Shown: piece after piece, positions 36,559-47,363 of the stretch
Layout: every line of letters starts with the position of its first letter
Numbering within the stretch: the stretch's first letter is position 1
Source: Campylobacter concisus
Lineage (GTDB): Bacteria > Campylobacterota > Campylobacteria > Campylobacterales > Campylobacteraceae
Direction: 5' to 3'
Assembly (NCBI RefSeq): GCF_002913715.1
Contig: NZ_PPCE01000006.1
Location: 1 to 64,000, forward strand
Length of the DNA: 64,000 nt
Made by a program: the position numbers and the translations under genes
Notes under the pieces: model-generated
The model's input: only the letters and a program-made list of their open reading frames with translations
The model's database searches: none
What the model was told of the DNA's origin: nothing

Positions 36559-37997
36559 CTATTTTTTGCGAAATATCCATCTATGCCGTTTGCTATGCCG
36601 TTTGCAAGGGCGTTTTGATATGCATCATTAAAGAGCTTTTCACCCTCAACTGGATGCGTGATATAGCCGATCTCAACAAGAACTGCTGGCATAAGAGCAC
36701 CAACAAGTACCCAAAACGGCGCCTCTCTCACACTGCCATCACTTGCAGCATAGACTTTTCTGGCACTTGCTAAAATTTCTTTTTGGATATCGATGCCAAG
36801 CTTGTTTGAGGCGATGATCTTCTCGCGATTTAGTACATTTAAAAATGTCTGCTGTGAAAAGTAATTCATCTCTTCGATGTCTGATTTATTTTCAAGCGCG
36901 GCCGCGTTTTTACTACGTTCACTTCTTGCAGGCGATAAGAAAAATGTCTCAATGCCGTGCATGCTCTTTGCCTTTGTGGCATTTGGAGCGGCATTTGCGT
37001 GAATGGAAACAAATAGATCAGCCATCTTATCATTTGCAAATTTTGTTCTTGTTCTTAAATTTATAAAGACATCGGTTGACCTGGTAAAAAAGACCTTGTA
37101 GCCACGCGCTTTTAGTATGTCGCCAAGCTTTTTGGCTACACCTAAAACGGCTGTTTTTTCTTGCAGTTTGCCATTTACCGCGCCAGGGTCTGTGCCGCCA
37201 TGACCCGGATCGATGACGATCGTTTTGTTGCGTGAAAATTTACCAGTCGCAACTGGTGGCAAAGGTGCTGTCACTGGCTCACTTTGTGCAGGCTGCGGCT
37301 TTAAATTTGGCTCAGGCTCTTTGTGTGGCACTTCTTCATTTTTATTTTTAGTTTTATGAAGTGGTGCTTTTACATTTTCGTTTGAGATAAAATTTTGAGC
37401 GCTGATTACAAGCAGATCGCCTGTCGCATTTGCTTTTATAGTCTTTTGGACCTTATCAGAAAAAATAACTCTAACAGTATTTTTATCATACTGCGAGATG
37501 TGAATGTAATCAGATATAAAATTTTTATAAGTTAGCGGATTACCATTTAATCTACCATCGATATCCATAATGTTTTTATATGTATTTTGTTGCTTTAAAA
37601 AGGATGTTTTTAGTTTTGCAGTATCGATTTTTGTATTAAACTTAAGTACTAAAGTGTCATTTACCTTGGTTGCACTAAGCAGCGTCAAAGTAGTAGTACT
37701 AGGCGTACTAGCGCTCTTTACGCCATTTAGTGCATTTAGATCTTTTATATACCCACCTGAATCAAAACCAAGCGATTTTGAGCTGGTTATAAGCCTTGTG
37801 AGTGCTTGTTTTTTTATATTTTTGTCATTTTTTATGATCGCGTCGACATAGATATCTTTTATATCGTTGTGAAATTTAATCTTTGCACTTCTGCTTGAGC
37901 TGGCAAAATTTTTATCAAATTTTGCAAATATCTCTGAATTTGTCGCAGCAAAAAGAAAATTACAAACAATAAAAAAGAGAATTATCGCTCGTTTCAT
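36555..37997 (-). CDS. amiA: N-acetylmuramoyl-L-alanine amidase
   Basis: Periplasmic zinc amidase cutting the peptide from muramic acid during daughter-cell separation. The 480 aa comprise a signal peptide, an AMIN-like N-terminal region (about 95-195), a Pro/Glu/Lys-rich linker and Amidase_3 (about 258-475). Zinc ligands visible are His in IDPGHGGTDPG, Glu in LQEKTAV and His in FVSIHANAAP; catalytic Glu in VLVEIGYITH. The region before the last Glu (REAPFWVLVGALMP) matches the regulatory helix zone of EnvC-activated amidases. 4-nt overlaps with both neighbours. Confidence 0.92.
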   Translation of the reverse strand: MKRAIILFFIVCNFLFAATNSEIFAKFDKNFASSSRSAKIKFHNDIKDIYVDAIIKNDKNIKKQALTRLITSSKSLGFDSGGYIKDLNALNGVKSASTPSTTTLTLLSATKVNDTLVLKFNTKIDTAKLKTSFLKQQNTYKNIMDIDGRLNGNPLTYKNFISDYIHISQYDKNTVRVIFSDKVQKTIKANATGDLLVISAQNFISNENVKAPLHKTKNKNEEVPHKEPEPNLKPQPAQSEPVTAPLPPVATGKFSRNKTIVIDPGHGGTDPGAVNGKLQEKTAVLGVAKKLGDILKARGYKVFFTRSTDVFINLRTRTKFANDKMADLFVSIHANAAPNATKAKSMHGIETFFLSPARSERSKNAAALENKSDIEEMNYFSQQTFLNVLNREKIIASNKLGIDIQKEILASARKVYAASDGSVREAPFWVLVGALMPAVLVEIGYITHPVEGEKLFNDAYQNALANGIANGIDGYFAKNR

Positions 37998-39085
37998 TCA
38001 CCATGTACCAGCTTGTGCATTAGCTCTTTTACGCTTATTAGCTCTTTTAGCTTATATCCATTTGCTCCCGTGAAAAATAACCCAGTCTCTTTTTTGCCGC
38101 TAAATGAGTCAAACAGCCTATCAGCGATGCAATATCCAACCTCTTTAGCTCCTTTGCCCCTTTGACAAGGGCTCACACAGTTGCTTATACACTGGATCTT
38201 TGGTCCCATCCTTTTTTCTACCAAATTTATCAAATTTGTTCTAATCCCACGAGCCGGATAGCCAACTGGGCTTTTTATAAGCTCAATGTCTTTTTCCTCG
38301 GCTGCTAGTATCACTTCTTTAAAGCCAATATCCGCGTCACACTCATGAGTGCCGATGAAGCGTGTACCCATCTGAACGCCGTCTGCGCCTAGCGATATTG
38401 CTTTTTCAATATCATTTTTATCCCAAATTCCACCGGCTGCGATGAGCGGAAAGTCGCCCCACTCTTTTATCTCGGCCTTTACTTGTGGAATTAGATTAAA
38501 TAGCGAAAACTCAGGATCAAGGCACTGCTCGTAAGTAAAGCCCTGATGTCCGCCGCTTAGTGGTCCTTCAAGCACAACAGCATCTGGCAAGCGATCATAT
38601 CTTTGTAGCCAACGTTTGCAGATGATCTTTAGTGCTTTTGCGCTTGAGATAATAGGAACTAGTGCAACCTCTTTAAAATTTTGTGTAAATTCTGGCAAAT
38701 TTGTAGGTAGTCCAGCGCCCGATACGATGATGTTTATGCCGGCTTCACAAGCATCTTTTACCACTCTTGCGTAGTCATTTGCAGCGTACATTATATTTAC
38801 ACCAAGTGGCAGGTCGCCACAAATTTTTCGTGCATTCTCAATAATTGCTCTAAGACCTCTTGTTGAGTAGAAATTCTCACTTCCAAATGGCTTTGCATTT
38901 AGCTCTTTATTTATAAATTTACGATTTTCATAATATCCTGTACCAACTGAGCTGATTATTCCAAGACCGCCTTCTAGGCTGACATTGCCAGCTAGTTTAT
39001 CCCAGCTGATACCAAGTCCCATACCGCCTTGAAATATCGGATATTTTATCTCATATTTTCCTATTTTTAATGGCTTTAACTCCAT
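37994..39085 (-). CDS. Nitronate monooxygenase family FMN protein
   Basis: TIM-barrel flavoprotein of 363 aa in the NMO/2-nitropropane dioxygenase/FabK group. It has PIFQGGMGLGIS at the N-terminus, FMN-phosphate motifs LIAAGGIWDKNDIEKAISLGA and GVQMGTRFIGTHE near residue 225-255, and a Cys-rich segment (CISNCVSPCQRG) near 310 that is unusual for classical NMO. Enoyl-ACP reductase activity is an alternative given the FabK relationship. Starts at the base after the tyrS stop and overlaps amiA by 4 nt. Confidence 0.85.
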   Translation of the reverse strand: MELKPLKIGKYEIKYPIFQGGMGLGISWDKLAGNVSLEGGLGIISSVGTGYYENRKFINKELNAKPFGSENFYSTRGLRAIIENARKICGDLPLGVNIMYAANDYARVVKDACEAGINIIVSGAGLPTNLPEFTQNFKEVALVPIISSAKALKIICKRWLQRYDRLPDAVVLEGPLSGGHQGFTYEQCLDPEFSLFNLIPQVKAEIKEWGDFPLIAAGGIWDKNDIEKAISLGADGVQMGTRFIGTHECDADIGFKEVILAAEEKDIELIKSPVGYPARGIRTNLINLVEKRMGPKIQCISNCVSPCQRGKGAKEVGYCIADRLFDSFSGKKETGLFFTGANGYKLKELISVKELMHKLVHGE

Positions 39086-40291
39086 CTATTCAACCTTTAC
39101 TTTTGCAAATTTACGCTTTCCTACTTGCAAGATATATTCACCTGCCTCTAATTTTAACTGCTCATCGCTAATCTTTTCTTGATTAATGCTAACCGCATTT
39201 GCCTTTATGTCGCGTCTTGCTTGAGAATTTGACTCACTTAGCTCACACTGCGATAGAGCTTCCACGATCCAAACTGGTGCTTTTAAGCTAAATTCTTTGA
39301 TATCAGTTGGGAGCTGATTTTGAGAGTGCACGCTATTAAACTCAGCCATCGCAGTTTTTGCAGCTTCCTCTCCGTGATACCTTGCTGTTATCTCATACGC
39401 AAGGTCCTCTTTTGCTTTTTTTGGATGATACTTGCCGTTTTTTACATCGTTCATTAAATTTTCTATCTCGCCAAGGCTTTTTGTACTTAAAAGCTCGTAC
39501 CAACGCCACATTAGCTCATCGCTTATACTAAGCGTCTTTGCAAACATATCATTTGCATTTTCGGTTACGCCGATATAGTTTCCAAGACTTTTGCTCATCT
39601 TATTTACACCATCAAGCCCCTCAAGAAGTGGCATCATGATTACAGCTTGCTCTTTGCCGACGTTATAAATTCTCTGCAAAGTTCTGCCCATTAGAAGGTT
39701 AAATTTCTGATCCGTACCGCCCATCTCGATATCGCACTTCATAGCAACGCTATCATAACCTTGAAGAAGCGGATACATAAATTCACAAATTGAAATTGGA
39801 CTGCCAGATTTTATCCTTTTTTCAAAATCATCGCGCTCTAGCATTCTAGCGACTGAAAATGTGCTAGTTAGCTCTATCATTCCGGCAGCTCCAAGCTCAT
39901 TTGACCATTTTGAGTTAAACATTATCACGGTTTTTTTTGGATCTAAAATTTTAAAAACTTGCTCTTCATAAGTTTTGGCATTTTTTAAAACTGTCTCTTG
40001 ATCTAGCTTTTTTCTAGTTACTGATTTACCGGTTGGATCGCCTATTTGAGCAGTGAAGTCGCCTATCAAAAACTGCACGATCGCACCATGCTTTTGAAGA
40101 AGTGCCATCTTGTTTAAAACGACTGTGTGACCTAAGTGAAGGTCTGGAGCAGTTGGATCAAAACCAGCCTTTACATAGAAATTTTCACCTTTTTCATAAT
40201 AGTTTTTTATTAAATTCTCAACTCTTTCAAAGTCAATAATCTCGGCAACACCGCGTTTTATCTCTTGTAAAATTTCAGCTATATCTTGCAT
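39086..40291 (-). CDS. tyrS: Tyrosyl-tRNA synthetase
   Basis: Charges tRNA-Tyr. Class I synthetase of 401 aa with the HIGH equivalent DLHLGHT near residue 50, the KMSKS motif near 231 and an S4-like C-terminal RNA-binding domain (about 340-400). This is the TyrRS type with LGHT and KMSKS spellings. Located between spoT (10-nt gap) and the NMO gene. Confidence 0.97.
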   Translation of the reverse strand: MQDIAEILQEIKRGVAEIIDFERVENLIKNYYEKGENFYVKAGFDPTAPDLHLGHTVVLNKMALLQKHGAIVQFLIGDFTAQIGDPTGKSVTRKKLDQETVLKNAKTYEEQVFKILDPKKTVIMFNSKWSNELGAAGMIELTSTFSVARMLERDDFEKRIKSGSPISICEFMYPLLQGYDSVAMKCDIEMGGTDQKFNLLMGRTLQRIYNVGKEQAVIMMPLLEGLDGVNKMSKSLGNYIGVTENANDMFAKTLSISDELMWRWYELLSTKSLGEIENLMNDVKNGKYHPKKAKEDLAYEITARYHGEEAAKTAMAEFNSVHSQNQLPTDIKEFSLKAPVWIVEALSQCELSESNSQARRDIKANAVSINQEKISDEQLKLEAGEYILQVGKRKFAKVKVE

Positions 40292-40301
40292 TATCTTTCT
40301 C

Positions 40302-42491
40302 CTAGTTATGGTATGGATCGCTTTGCGAAACGAAATCTATAATCTTATATCTATCTTTAATCTTCTCTTTTAGCTCGTTTGCATCGATATTTTCGGCTAT
40401 CTCAACACTTATTTCAAATGTATCACCGCTAAGGTCATTTGCTTCGTTTAGCGAGATTGTAGCCAAATTTACATCCAGTCTAGCAAGATATGTTAAAAAT
40501 TCAGCCAACGCGCCTTTTCGGTTCTCAAGATTTAATAAAATTTTATATCTATGTGGAGCATTTCTGGTCCATTTGACAAAGATGATCTCATTGCCCTTAT
40601 CCATAAGCTTTCCAGCACGCTCACAAAGTTTGTGATGCACTGTCACATTGTGCCCATTTTTAAAGCCAACTATACTATCGCCTCTTTTTGGGTTACAACA
40701 ATAGTCAAACTCGACATTTGAAATTTTATGATTTGAATAGATTACGATATTTTCAAATTTTTGCTTTTTAACCTGATATTTATCGCCCAAAGAGATCATA
40801 AAAGGACGCTCTTTTTTTATATACTTTTTAAGCATATTTACGACCTCTTGCAAAAATTCGCTTTCAGTTGCAGCACGAAAAACTTTTTTGCCTAAATTTT
40901 CATGCTCTATCCAGTCTAAAATTCTATCTTTCGAAACGCCAAAAACCGACTTTAAAATATCAACTGCAATTTTATAATTTATATCTTTTATCTTTTGCTT
41001 GCAGTATGTCCTTATCGTAGCCCTTGCTTTACCAGTTCGAACGCTATTTATCCACGAACAGCGAAATTTTGCCTCTTCACCAGTTACGATCCTTACAATA
41101 TCGCCATTTTTTAGCTCTGTTAAAAGTGGCATCCTGACGCGATTTATATAAGCTTCTTTTGCGTAAAGTCCGATCTCTGTGTGAATCTCATAAGCATAAT
41201 CAAGTGCAGTAGCCCCGCGCGGAAGTGTAAAAACCTCACCTTTTGGCGAATAGACCGCAATATCTTCTATATAAAGACTATCTTTTGCATATTCATAAAG
41301 CTCTTCGACGTTACTTTCAGCTTCATTGTTTTGCATACCAATGTCGTTTAGCCAGTCAAGTTTTGGATTAAGTAAACTGCCCTCACCATTTTTGTACTTC
41401 CAATGAGCTGCAACACCGTATTCAGCGGTTTTGTGCATATCGTAAGTACGAACTTGTGCCTCAAAAATACTCTTATTATCAAAAATAGTTGTATGTATCG
41501 TTTGATAGCCATTTTGCTTTGGAAGTGCAATATAATCCTTAAATCTCGAAATAAGAGGATTAAAATTTATATGCAAATTCCCAAGCGCAAGATAGCAATC
41601 AAGCGGTTTTTGCACAAGAATTCTAATAGCTAGCAAATCAAGCACCTCATCAATCGAAATACCTTTTCTTTGCATTTTTAAATAAATAGAATAGTAATGC
41701 TTTATACGTTTTTGAATCTCAAAAGTACCCTCAATAAAGCCATTTTCAAGTAAAATTTGATTTACTTTTTCGTAAAAAGCATTTAGTTTAAGGCTAAGCT
41801 GCTGCTTATTTTTATTTAAAAAGCTATCGATCTTGGCGTATTCTTCTGGCATCGCATATTTAAAGCTTAGATCTTCAAGTATATTTTTAATCGATGAAAT
41901 TCCAAGCCTATGAGCGATCGGAGCATAGACCATAAGCGTCTCTTCAGCAATTCGTTTTTGTTTTTCTACTTTTAATGCATCAAGGGTTAGCATATTATGA
42001 AGCCTGTCACAAAGCTTAACCACAAGAACTCTAACATCCTCAATGGAGATTAAAAGCATTTTTCTAAAAGTTAGCGCCGAACTTGCTAGTTTTTCGTTAC
42101 TACTTGAGCTTGCAAGCTTGTTTTCTCTTATAGCAACTATCTTTGTAAGCCCCTCAACCAGCTTTGCCACTTCATCGCCAAATTCAGCCTGGACTTCACT
42201 AAGCGTAACTTCAGTATCTTCAACTACATCGTGAAGTAGTGCAGCTATGACCATGCTCTCATCTCCACCCATATTTGCTACTATTGATGCTACTAAGATA
42301 GGATGGATTGCGTATGGCTCGCCACTTTTGCGATATTGACCAGCATGAGATGTGACACAGCTATCTATAGCTTTATCTAATTTCTCGCTTCGTTCACAAA
42401 GAGAAAAGAGCAGCGTTATAGCTTCTGAAACATTTTTACAAGGTAAAATTTGTTCTATTAGCTGCTCTAAAAAAAGACTATTTTCCTTCAA
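40302..42491 (-). CDS. spoT: Bifunctional (p)ppGpp synthetase/hydrolase
   Basis: Single long RSH enzyme (729 aa) controlling the stringent response. The HD hydrolase domain shows [17 protein letters not shown] and [11 protein letters not shown] (residues ~47-95), the synthetase domain has [17 protein letters not shown] near 320, then TGS (about 410-470) and a C-terminal ACT domain (about 655-725). Active HD residues suggest it is bifunctional. The start is TTG, 14 nt inside the end of rpoZ, so it is coupled to omega translation. Confidence 0.96.
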   Translation of the reverse strand: MKENSLFLEQLIEQILPCKNVSEAITLLFSLCERSEKLDKAIDSCVTSHAGQYRKSGEPYAIHPILVASIVANMGGDESMVIAALLHDVVEDTEVTLSEVQAEFGDEVAKLVEGLTKIVAIRENKLASSSSNEKLASSALTFRKMLLISIEDVRVLVVKLCDRLHNMLTLDALKVEKQKRIAEETLMVYAPIAHRLGISSIKNILEDLSFKYAMPEEYAKIDSFLNKNKQQLSLKLNAFYEKVNQILLENGFIEGTFEIQKRIKHYYSIYLKMQRKGISIDEVLDLLAIRILVQKPLDCYLALGNLHINFNPLISRFKDYIALPKQNGYQTIHTTIFDNKSIFEAQVRTYDMHKTAEYGVAAHWKYKNGEGSLLNPKLDWLNDIGMQNNEAESNVEELYEYAKDSLYIEDIAVYSPKGEVFTLPRGATALDYAYEIHTEIGLYAKEAYINRVRMPLLTELKNGDIVRIVTGEEAKFRCSWINSVRTGKARATIRTYCKQKIKDINYKIAVDILKSVFGVSKDRILDWIEHENLGKKVFRAATESEFLQEVVNMLKKYIKKERPFMISLGDKYQVKKQKFENIVIYSNHKISNVEFDYCCNPKRGDSIVGFKNGHNVTVHHKLCERAGKLMDKGNEIIFVKWTRNAPHRYKILLNLENRKGALAEFLTYLARLDVNLATISLNEANDLSGDTFEISVEIAENIDANELKEKIKDRYKIIDFVSQSDPYHN

Positions 42492-42693
42492 CTATTGCCT
42501 CTAAGCCTATTTTGCCCTCAGCTACTTCAAGTAGCGCAATGTCAGCAAATTTCATCTTTGAAGTATCGGCTTCTACAAGTACTACTGCTCCATTTGCTAG
42601 TGCTTCTGCACGCTTTGCTACGATAAGTGAAAGTTTATATCTATCATCACCAACTTGTTTTAACGCTCTTGCTGTTATTTGTTCTGTTCTCAT
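42478..42693 (-). CDS. rpoZ: RNA polymerase omega subunit
   Basis: A 71-aa omega subunit that aids RNAP assembly; in other bacteria it contributes to the ppGpp binding site. It shows the TEQITARALKQVGDDRYKLS segment and AKRAEALANGA that define the family. Followed immediately by spoT, a widespread pairing of omega with the ppGpp enzyme. Confidence 0.94.
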   Translation of the reverse strand: MRTEQITARALKQVGDDRYKLSLIVAKRAEALANGAVVLVEADTSKMKFADIALLEVAEGKIGLEAIVEGK

Positions 42694-42711
42694 ATTTATC
42701 CTTTTTAAAAT

Positions 42712-43446
<735 letters not shown>

Positions 43447-43501
43447 TCACGCATTCTAGCCAAAAAGGCTTTAAATTTAGTTAATAGCACTTGCAAAGCG
43501 G

Positions 43502-44722
43502 CTATTTTGAGATCATCTCAAGTGGATCAATATGGTAGTTTCTTTGCGTCACTTCAAAGGTTAGATCGTTTCTAACTCGGCCTATAACATAGCCTTTTTG
43601 CACGACTGAGCCGACTTTTACAGTCGGTGCGATCTGACTTAGGTGAGCGTAGATCGTATGGATGCCATTTTCGTTTTCGATGATGACTACATTTTCAAGC
43701 ATCGGAGTTGCTTTTGCAAAGACCACTTTGCCATTTAGTACGCTTTTGACCTTGGCATCTGGCGTGGTTGAGCGAAGCGTGACTGACTCGTTAAAAATTT
43801 TGATGTTATATATTGGATCGACGTAATTTCCAAATTTTTGCTTTACGGTGTAGCTATCAAGAGGAGCGATTGTCTTTGCACCTGAATATTTTTTGACTGA
43901 GCTTGTTTGATAGCCTCCACCCATTGGCTGACTCTTCTCACCTTTTTTACCGCCTTTGCTTACAGTTGCTTTTTCTTGTTTTTCTCTAGCAGCACGTGCG
44001 GCTTCATCCTCTTGTTTTTGCATGATAGCGAGCTGCTCTAGCGTCTTTCTTAGCTCATCCTGCTGGGCTTGAAGCTTGGCTAGCTTTTTGCTGTAAATTT
44101 CTTTATCTCGTTTTAGTCCGTTTATAGTATTTTTTTGTGTACTTTCTAAATTTTGCAAGTCACTTTGCTTGCGTCTATAGTTTTTGATGCTTGAGTTTAT
44201 CTCGCTTATTTTGTTTGATTTATTTTTTATCTTTTCGATCGTATCTTCATAGTTCTGGCTAAGTCTTTTAAAATCCTCTTTTGCAATAGCATTTAGCTTA
44301 GTTAAAATTTGAGATGAGATGATGCTCTCCTCGCTTTGCTTGTCCTCAGTTGCAGACATCAAAAGATCAAACGACAAATCTTCTGCGATGATCCTTATCA
44401 TATTTTGCTCAAGCTCTTTTTGTGTGCGCTCTAGCTCTTTGTTTTGCTTAGTTAGATCATCAAGCTCAAGAAGTGCCTTTGAAGCATTTGTTTCAAGGAC
44501 TGAAATTTGACCCTTTAAATTTGTGATATCGCCACTTATACCGCGAAGTTTTTTCTCGCCATTTACGATATCACCAGCCAAATCATCTAACTTTTTACTA
44601 AGCTGCTCGCTCATCGCTTGACTCGATCTTAGCGAGTTTTTGGAGTCTTTGATCTTCTCTTTGGTATTTGACGCAAAAGCTAAGCTAAAAGCTAGCAAAA
44701 ATGTAAAAATTCCTTTTCTCAT
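43502..44722 (-). CDS. EnvC-like coiled-coil protein, degenerate M23 domain
   Basis: Exported 406-aa protein with a signal peptide (cleavage near AFA-S), long coiled coils (about 20-250), a Gly/Lys linker and a C-terminal LytM/M23 domain (about 295-406). The domain is degenerate: the HxGxD zinc motif region reads IFNESVTLRS, and the His of the usual LHFEV is Thr (LTFEV, near 388); only IYAHLS remains. E. coli EnvC is degenerate in the same way and activates amidases under FtsEX control. ftsX and ftsE are directly upstream in the operon and amiA lies 5.5 kb away. Confidence 0.85.
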   Translation of the reverse strand: MRKGIFTFLLAFSLAFASNTKEKIKDSKNSLRSSQAMSEQLSKKLDDLAGDIVNGEKKLRGISGDITNLKGQISVLETNASKALLELDDLTKQNKELERTQKELEQNMIRIIAEDLSFDLLMSATEDKQSEESIISSQILTKLNAIAKEDFKRLSQNYEDTIEKIKNKSNKISEINSSIKNYRRKQSDLQNLESTQKNTINGLKRDKEIYSKKLAKLQAQQDELRKTLEQLAIMQKQEDEAARAAREKQEKATVSKGGKKGEKSQPMGGGYQTSSVKKYSGAKTIAPLDSYTVKQKFGNYVDPIYNIKIFNESVTLRSTTPDAKVKSVLNGKVVFAKATPMLENVVIIENENGIHTIYAHLSQIAPTVKVGSVVQKGYVIGRVRNDLTFEVTQRNYHIDPLEMISK

Positions 44723-45534
44723 ATCGTGCTTTTTCTAGCCTTGCTCATCACCAAACTAACAGCAAAAATGCTTAAAAACATAGCCACGCCAAATAAAATA
44801 AAAATATCCCTTGAAGGATCAAGGCTAGGCAAAACTACATCGATGCTTACAGCATTTTCTCTAAAAATTTCAATACTAGGCAAGAAAAAGAAAAATGCAC
44901 CAACTGCAACGGTAGCAACTAGGCTATCAACCATAGCCGATTTGTAAAGCATGGCTGATTTTAGCCAAAATGGTGCTCCAAAAAGCGTCATAATCTCGAT
45001 GCGCTCCCTATGCTCAAACAGCCAAATTTTAGCCTGCTTTAGCATAAGCATAAGTCCAACCACACAAAGTATCGCCATAAAAGCATACGATATACTTTTG
45101 GCTAAATTTAGTATTTTAAAGACCTTATCGTGAGTCTTTGAAAATGTCTCGACCTTTGTGATGCCATCAAATTTTAAAAGTTTTTGCTTTAGCTCATCCA
45201 TGTACTGCGGTGTCGGAAATTCACTAAGTTTTAGTGAGTAAAATTTAGGTAGCGCATTTTGCAGTATGGATAAATTTTTAGCAGAGATGTCATTTGATAG
45301 GCGGTCGATGATCTTTTGTGGGCTTAGTGGCTCGAGGCTAGATAGAGTGCTAACCACTGGCTTTAAAATGGTATCGCTAAGCTCTTTACTTGAAACTATG
45401 ACGATGTTGTAGTCATTTCCCATGAGTCTTTCATAATCTCTCACAATCTTATCGGCAGTTAGACTAAACTGCACGGAAAACAAAAGTGCGATTAGCGGCA
45501 GGATGAATCCAAGATGATTTTTAAGCGATCTCAT
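44719..45534 (-). CDS. ftsX: FtsX-like division permease
   Basis: Inner-membrane partner of FtsE. From the ATG at 45534 it has 271 aa: TM1 near residue 10-27, a periplasmic loop (about 30-140) and three more TM segments in the last 130 residues, the FtsX topology. I prefer this start over an ATG 12 nt upstream because GGAGG sits 5 nt before it, inside the ftsE 3' end. Its ATGA-type junction with the EnvC-like gene (4 nt) supports a coupled complex. Confidence 0.86.
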   Translation of the reverse strand: MRSLKNHLGFILPLIALLFSVQFSLTADKIVRDYERLMGNDYNIVIVSSKELSDTILKPVVSTLSSLEPLSPQKIIDRLSNDISAKNLSILQNALPKFYSLKLSEFPTPQYMDELKQKLLKFDGITKVETFSKTHDKVFKILNLAKSISYAFMAILCVVGLMLMLKQAKIWLFEHRERIEIMTLFGAPFWLKSAMLYKSAMVDSLVATVAVGAFFFFLPSIEIFRENAVSIDVVLPSLDPSRDIFILFGVAMFLSIFAVSLVMSKARKSTI

Positions 45535-46192
45535 GCACGCCTCCATTTTCTATGACGAAGTGACGGTACGGGATACGAAGCGTTGAGGGAATGTGATGAG
45601 TCACCACAACGACGCTTGTGCCTAAAAATTCCCTAGCTGATTTTAAAAGCGACCAGATGACGTCGCTTGAGTATTCGTCTAAATTTCCAGTTGGCTCGTC
45701 GCATAAGAGCAAATTTGGATTGTGCGCTAGAGCCCTTGCCATCGCTACTCTTTGCTGCTCACCACCGCTTAGCTCCATTGGATATTTGTCAGCTTTATGA
45801 AGCATATTTACATGTTTTAAAAGTTTAGCCACTTGCTTTTTACTCACATTTTGATTGATGCCTTTGATGATAAGGGGCAACATGACGTTTCTTTCCACAT
45901 TCCATTCATTTATCAAGCGATAATTTTGAAATATAATGCCAACTCGCTGCCTAAGCTCACAAAGTCTTTTATCATCGATGTCGTCCATTTGTGTCATGCA
46001 GACATTTAGCTCTCCAGCAAGAGGTGAAATTTCTCCATAAAATGATTTTAAAAGTGTGCTTTTTCCACTTCCACTCTTGCCTGTGATAAAGACAAAATCA
46101 TTTGCATAAATATCTAAATTGACGCTATTAATTACGATTTCATCGCGTTCATAAGCTAGGCTCAAATTCCTTGCACTAATTATCTCTTGCAT
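45521..46192 (-). CDS. ftsE: FtsE-like ATPase
   Basis: ATPase of the FtsEX complex, 223 aa. Walker A GKSGSGKST near residue 38, Q-loop IIFQNYRLI, signature LSGGEQQRVAMARALA and Walker B LLLCDEPTGNLD are intact. FtsEX does not transport in known cases; it transmits ATP hydrolysis to periplasmic hydrolase activators at the division site. Overlaps trmB by 17 nt and ftsX by 14 nt. Confidence 0.9.
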   Translation of the reverse strand: MQEIISARNLSLAYERDEIVINSVNLDIYANDFVFITGKSGSGKSTLLKSFYGEISPLAGELNVCMTQMDDIDDKRLCELRQRVGIIFQNYRLINEWNVERNVMLPLIIKGINQNVSKKQVAKLLKHVNMLHKADKYPMELSGGEQQRVAMARALAHNPNLLLCDEPTGNLDEYSSDVIWSLLKSAREFLGTSVVVVTHHIPSTLRIPYRHFVIENGGVHEIA

Positions 46193-47363
46193 CAGCCAAA
46201 TACTCCTTCAAAAGCTCGTGCGCTGCTAAATTCTCACGAATTAAGATCGGTTTTCTTATAAAATATTCGCTTTTTTCATCGCTTATTTTGATAAAACATT
46301 GCTCAGGTTTATTAAATGCTCCAAAAGCAACTTTTAGCAAAATTTCACCCTCGTTTATGTTGTAAATTTCTTCAAAATGTAAAAAATAATCTTCTTTTTT
46401 GATAATAAAATTTTTAAAATTTTTAATGATATTTTTTACGTTTGTCTTTTCTTTAAAGCTAAAATCCCCAGCTAAAACACTCTCGCTACTTTTGACCTCA
46501 CAAGTATAAACAACATCGTAAATATCCTTATCTTGGCGTCTCCAGCGGTCTTCGTACTTGCTAGTTACCTCTAAATTTCTATTTTTGAAAGCTTCTATTT
46601 TTGAGTTTGTAGGCTCTAAAAATTTACTCAAGCTAAAATCGCAATACTCCTTGCTATCAGTCCTTAGCTCAAATTTGCCGCCTACTTTTAATATCCTCTC
46701 GCATTCAAGCGCAAATGCCGACGAGACCACGCGCCTATGCTCGGCCTTATCCCATGGCACTGGAAAGTGCAAAAATACTCTATCAACTAAATTTGATCCA
46801 ACTAGCGAGAGTAAGAGCCTTGCGTCGGTATTTATTAGACGCACATTTTCTAGGGCATTTGCCCTAGCTAGCTTTGCTACTTGCTCAATGCTTGGCTTAT
46901 AGACCTCTATGCCGATAACTAGGGCATTTGGGTTGTTTTTAGCTTGATAAAGCAAGTGTCTGCCGGAGCCAAAGCCGATCTCGATAAAAATCTCTTTAAA
47001 TTTATCTTTTAGCTCGCAAAAAGCTGGCACAAACTCTTCAAGGCTTAAAATTTCACTAACTTTTTTGGTTAAATTTGTCTTTTTTACAGCAAATGCTTGA
47101 CTGATTACATCATTGCAATTTTGCTCCTTAAAAAGCTCCAGTGCCTCTTGTAAAAGACCAACTTTGGCTGGCTTTGTAAGCTTTTCACCTTTTACGACGA
47201 TGCCGCTTTTACCGGGTTTTACGACTAGAAAAAAGCTCTCTTCTTCATTTTTTGTGTAGATGAGCCTCTCGTTTCGTCCATTTGCCTGCCAAAGAAATTT
47301 GACTTTGTCATTACCAAATGGAAACGAGAGCTCTTTTAAAGACGAAGCGATGAAATTTGGCAT
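46176..47363 (-). CDS. trmB: tRNA (guanine-N7)-methyltransferase, long form
   Basis: SAM-dependent m7G46 methyltransferase. The core (about 125-290) has FIEIGFGSGRHLLYQAKNNP, the VRLINTDA motif and FLHFPVPWDKAEHRR. At 395 aa it is far longer than the ~240-aa enterobacterial enzyme, with extra N-terminal (~120 aa) and C-terminal (~100 aa) regions of unknown role. Translational coupling with flpA (1-nt overlap) and ftsE (17 nt). Confidence 0.9.
   Translation of the reverse strand: MPNFIASSLKELSFPFGNDKVKFLWQANGRNERLIYTKNEEESFFLVVKPGKSGIVVKGEKLTKPAKVGLLQEALELFKEQNCNDVISQAFAVKKTNLTKKVSEILSLEEFVPAFCELKDKFKEIFIEIGFGSGRHLLYQAKNNPNALVIGIEVYKPSIEQVAKLARANALENVRLINTDARLLLSLVGSNLVDRVFLHFPVPWDKAEHRRVVSSAFALECERILKVGGKFELRTDSKEYCDFSLSKFLEPTNSKIEAFKNRNLEVTSKYEDRWRRQDKDIYDVVYTCEVKSSESVLAGDFSFKEKTNVKNIIKNFKNFIIKKEDYFLHFEEIYNINEGEILLKVAFGAFNKPEQCFIKISDEKSEYFIRKPILIRENLAAHELLKEYLADARDN

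Noticed and set aside
41403..41633. Plus-strand frame inside spoT
   Set aside because: Antisense shadow; spoT is continuous through this region.
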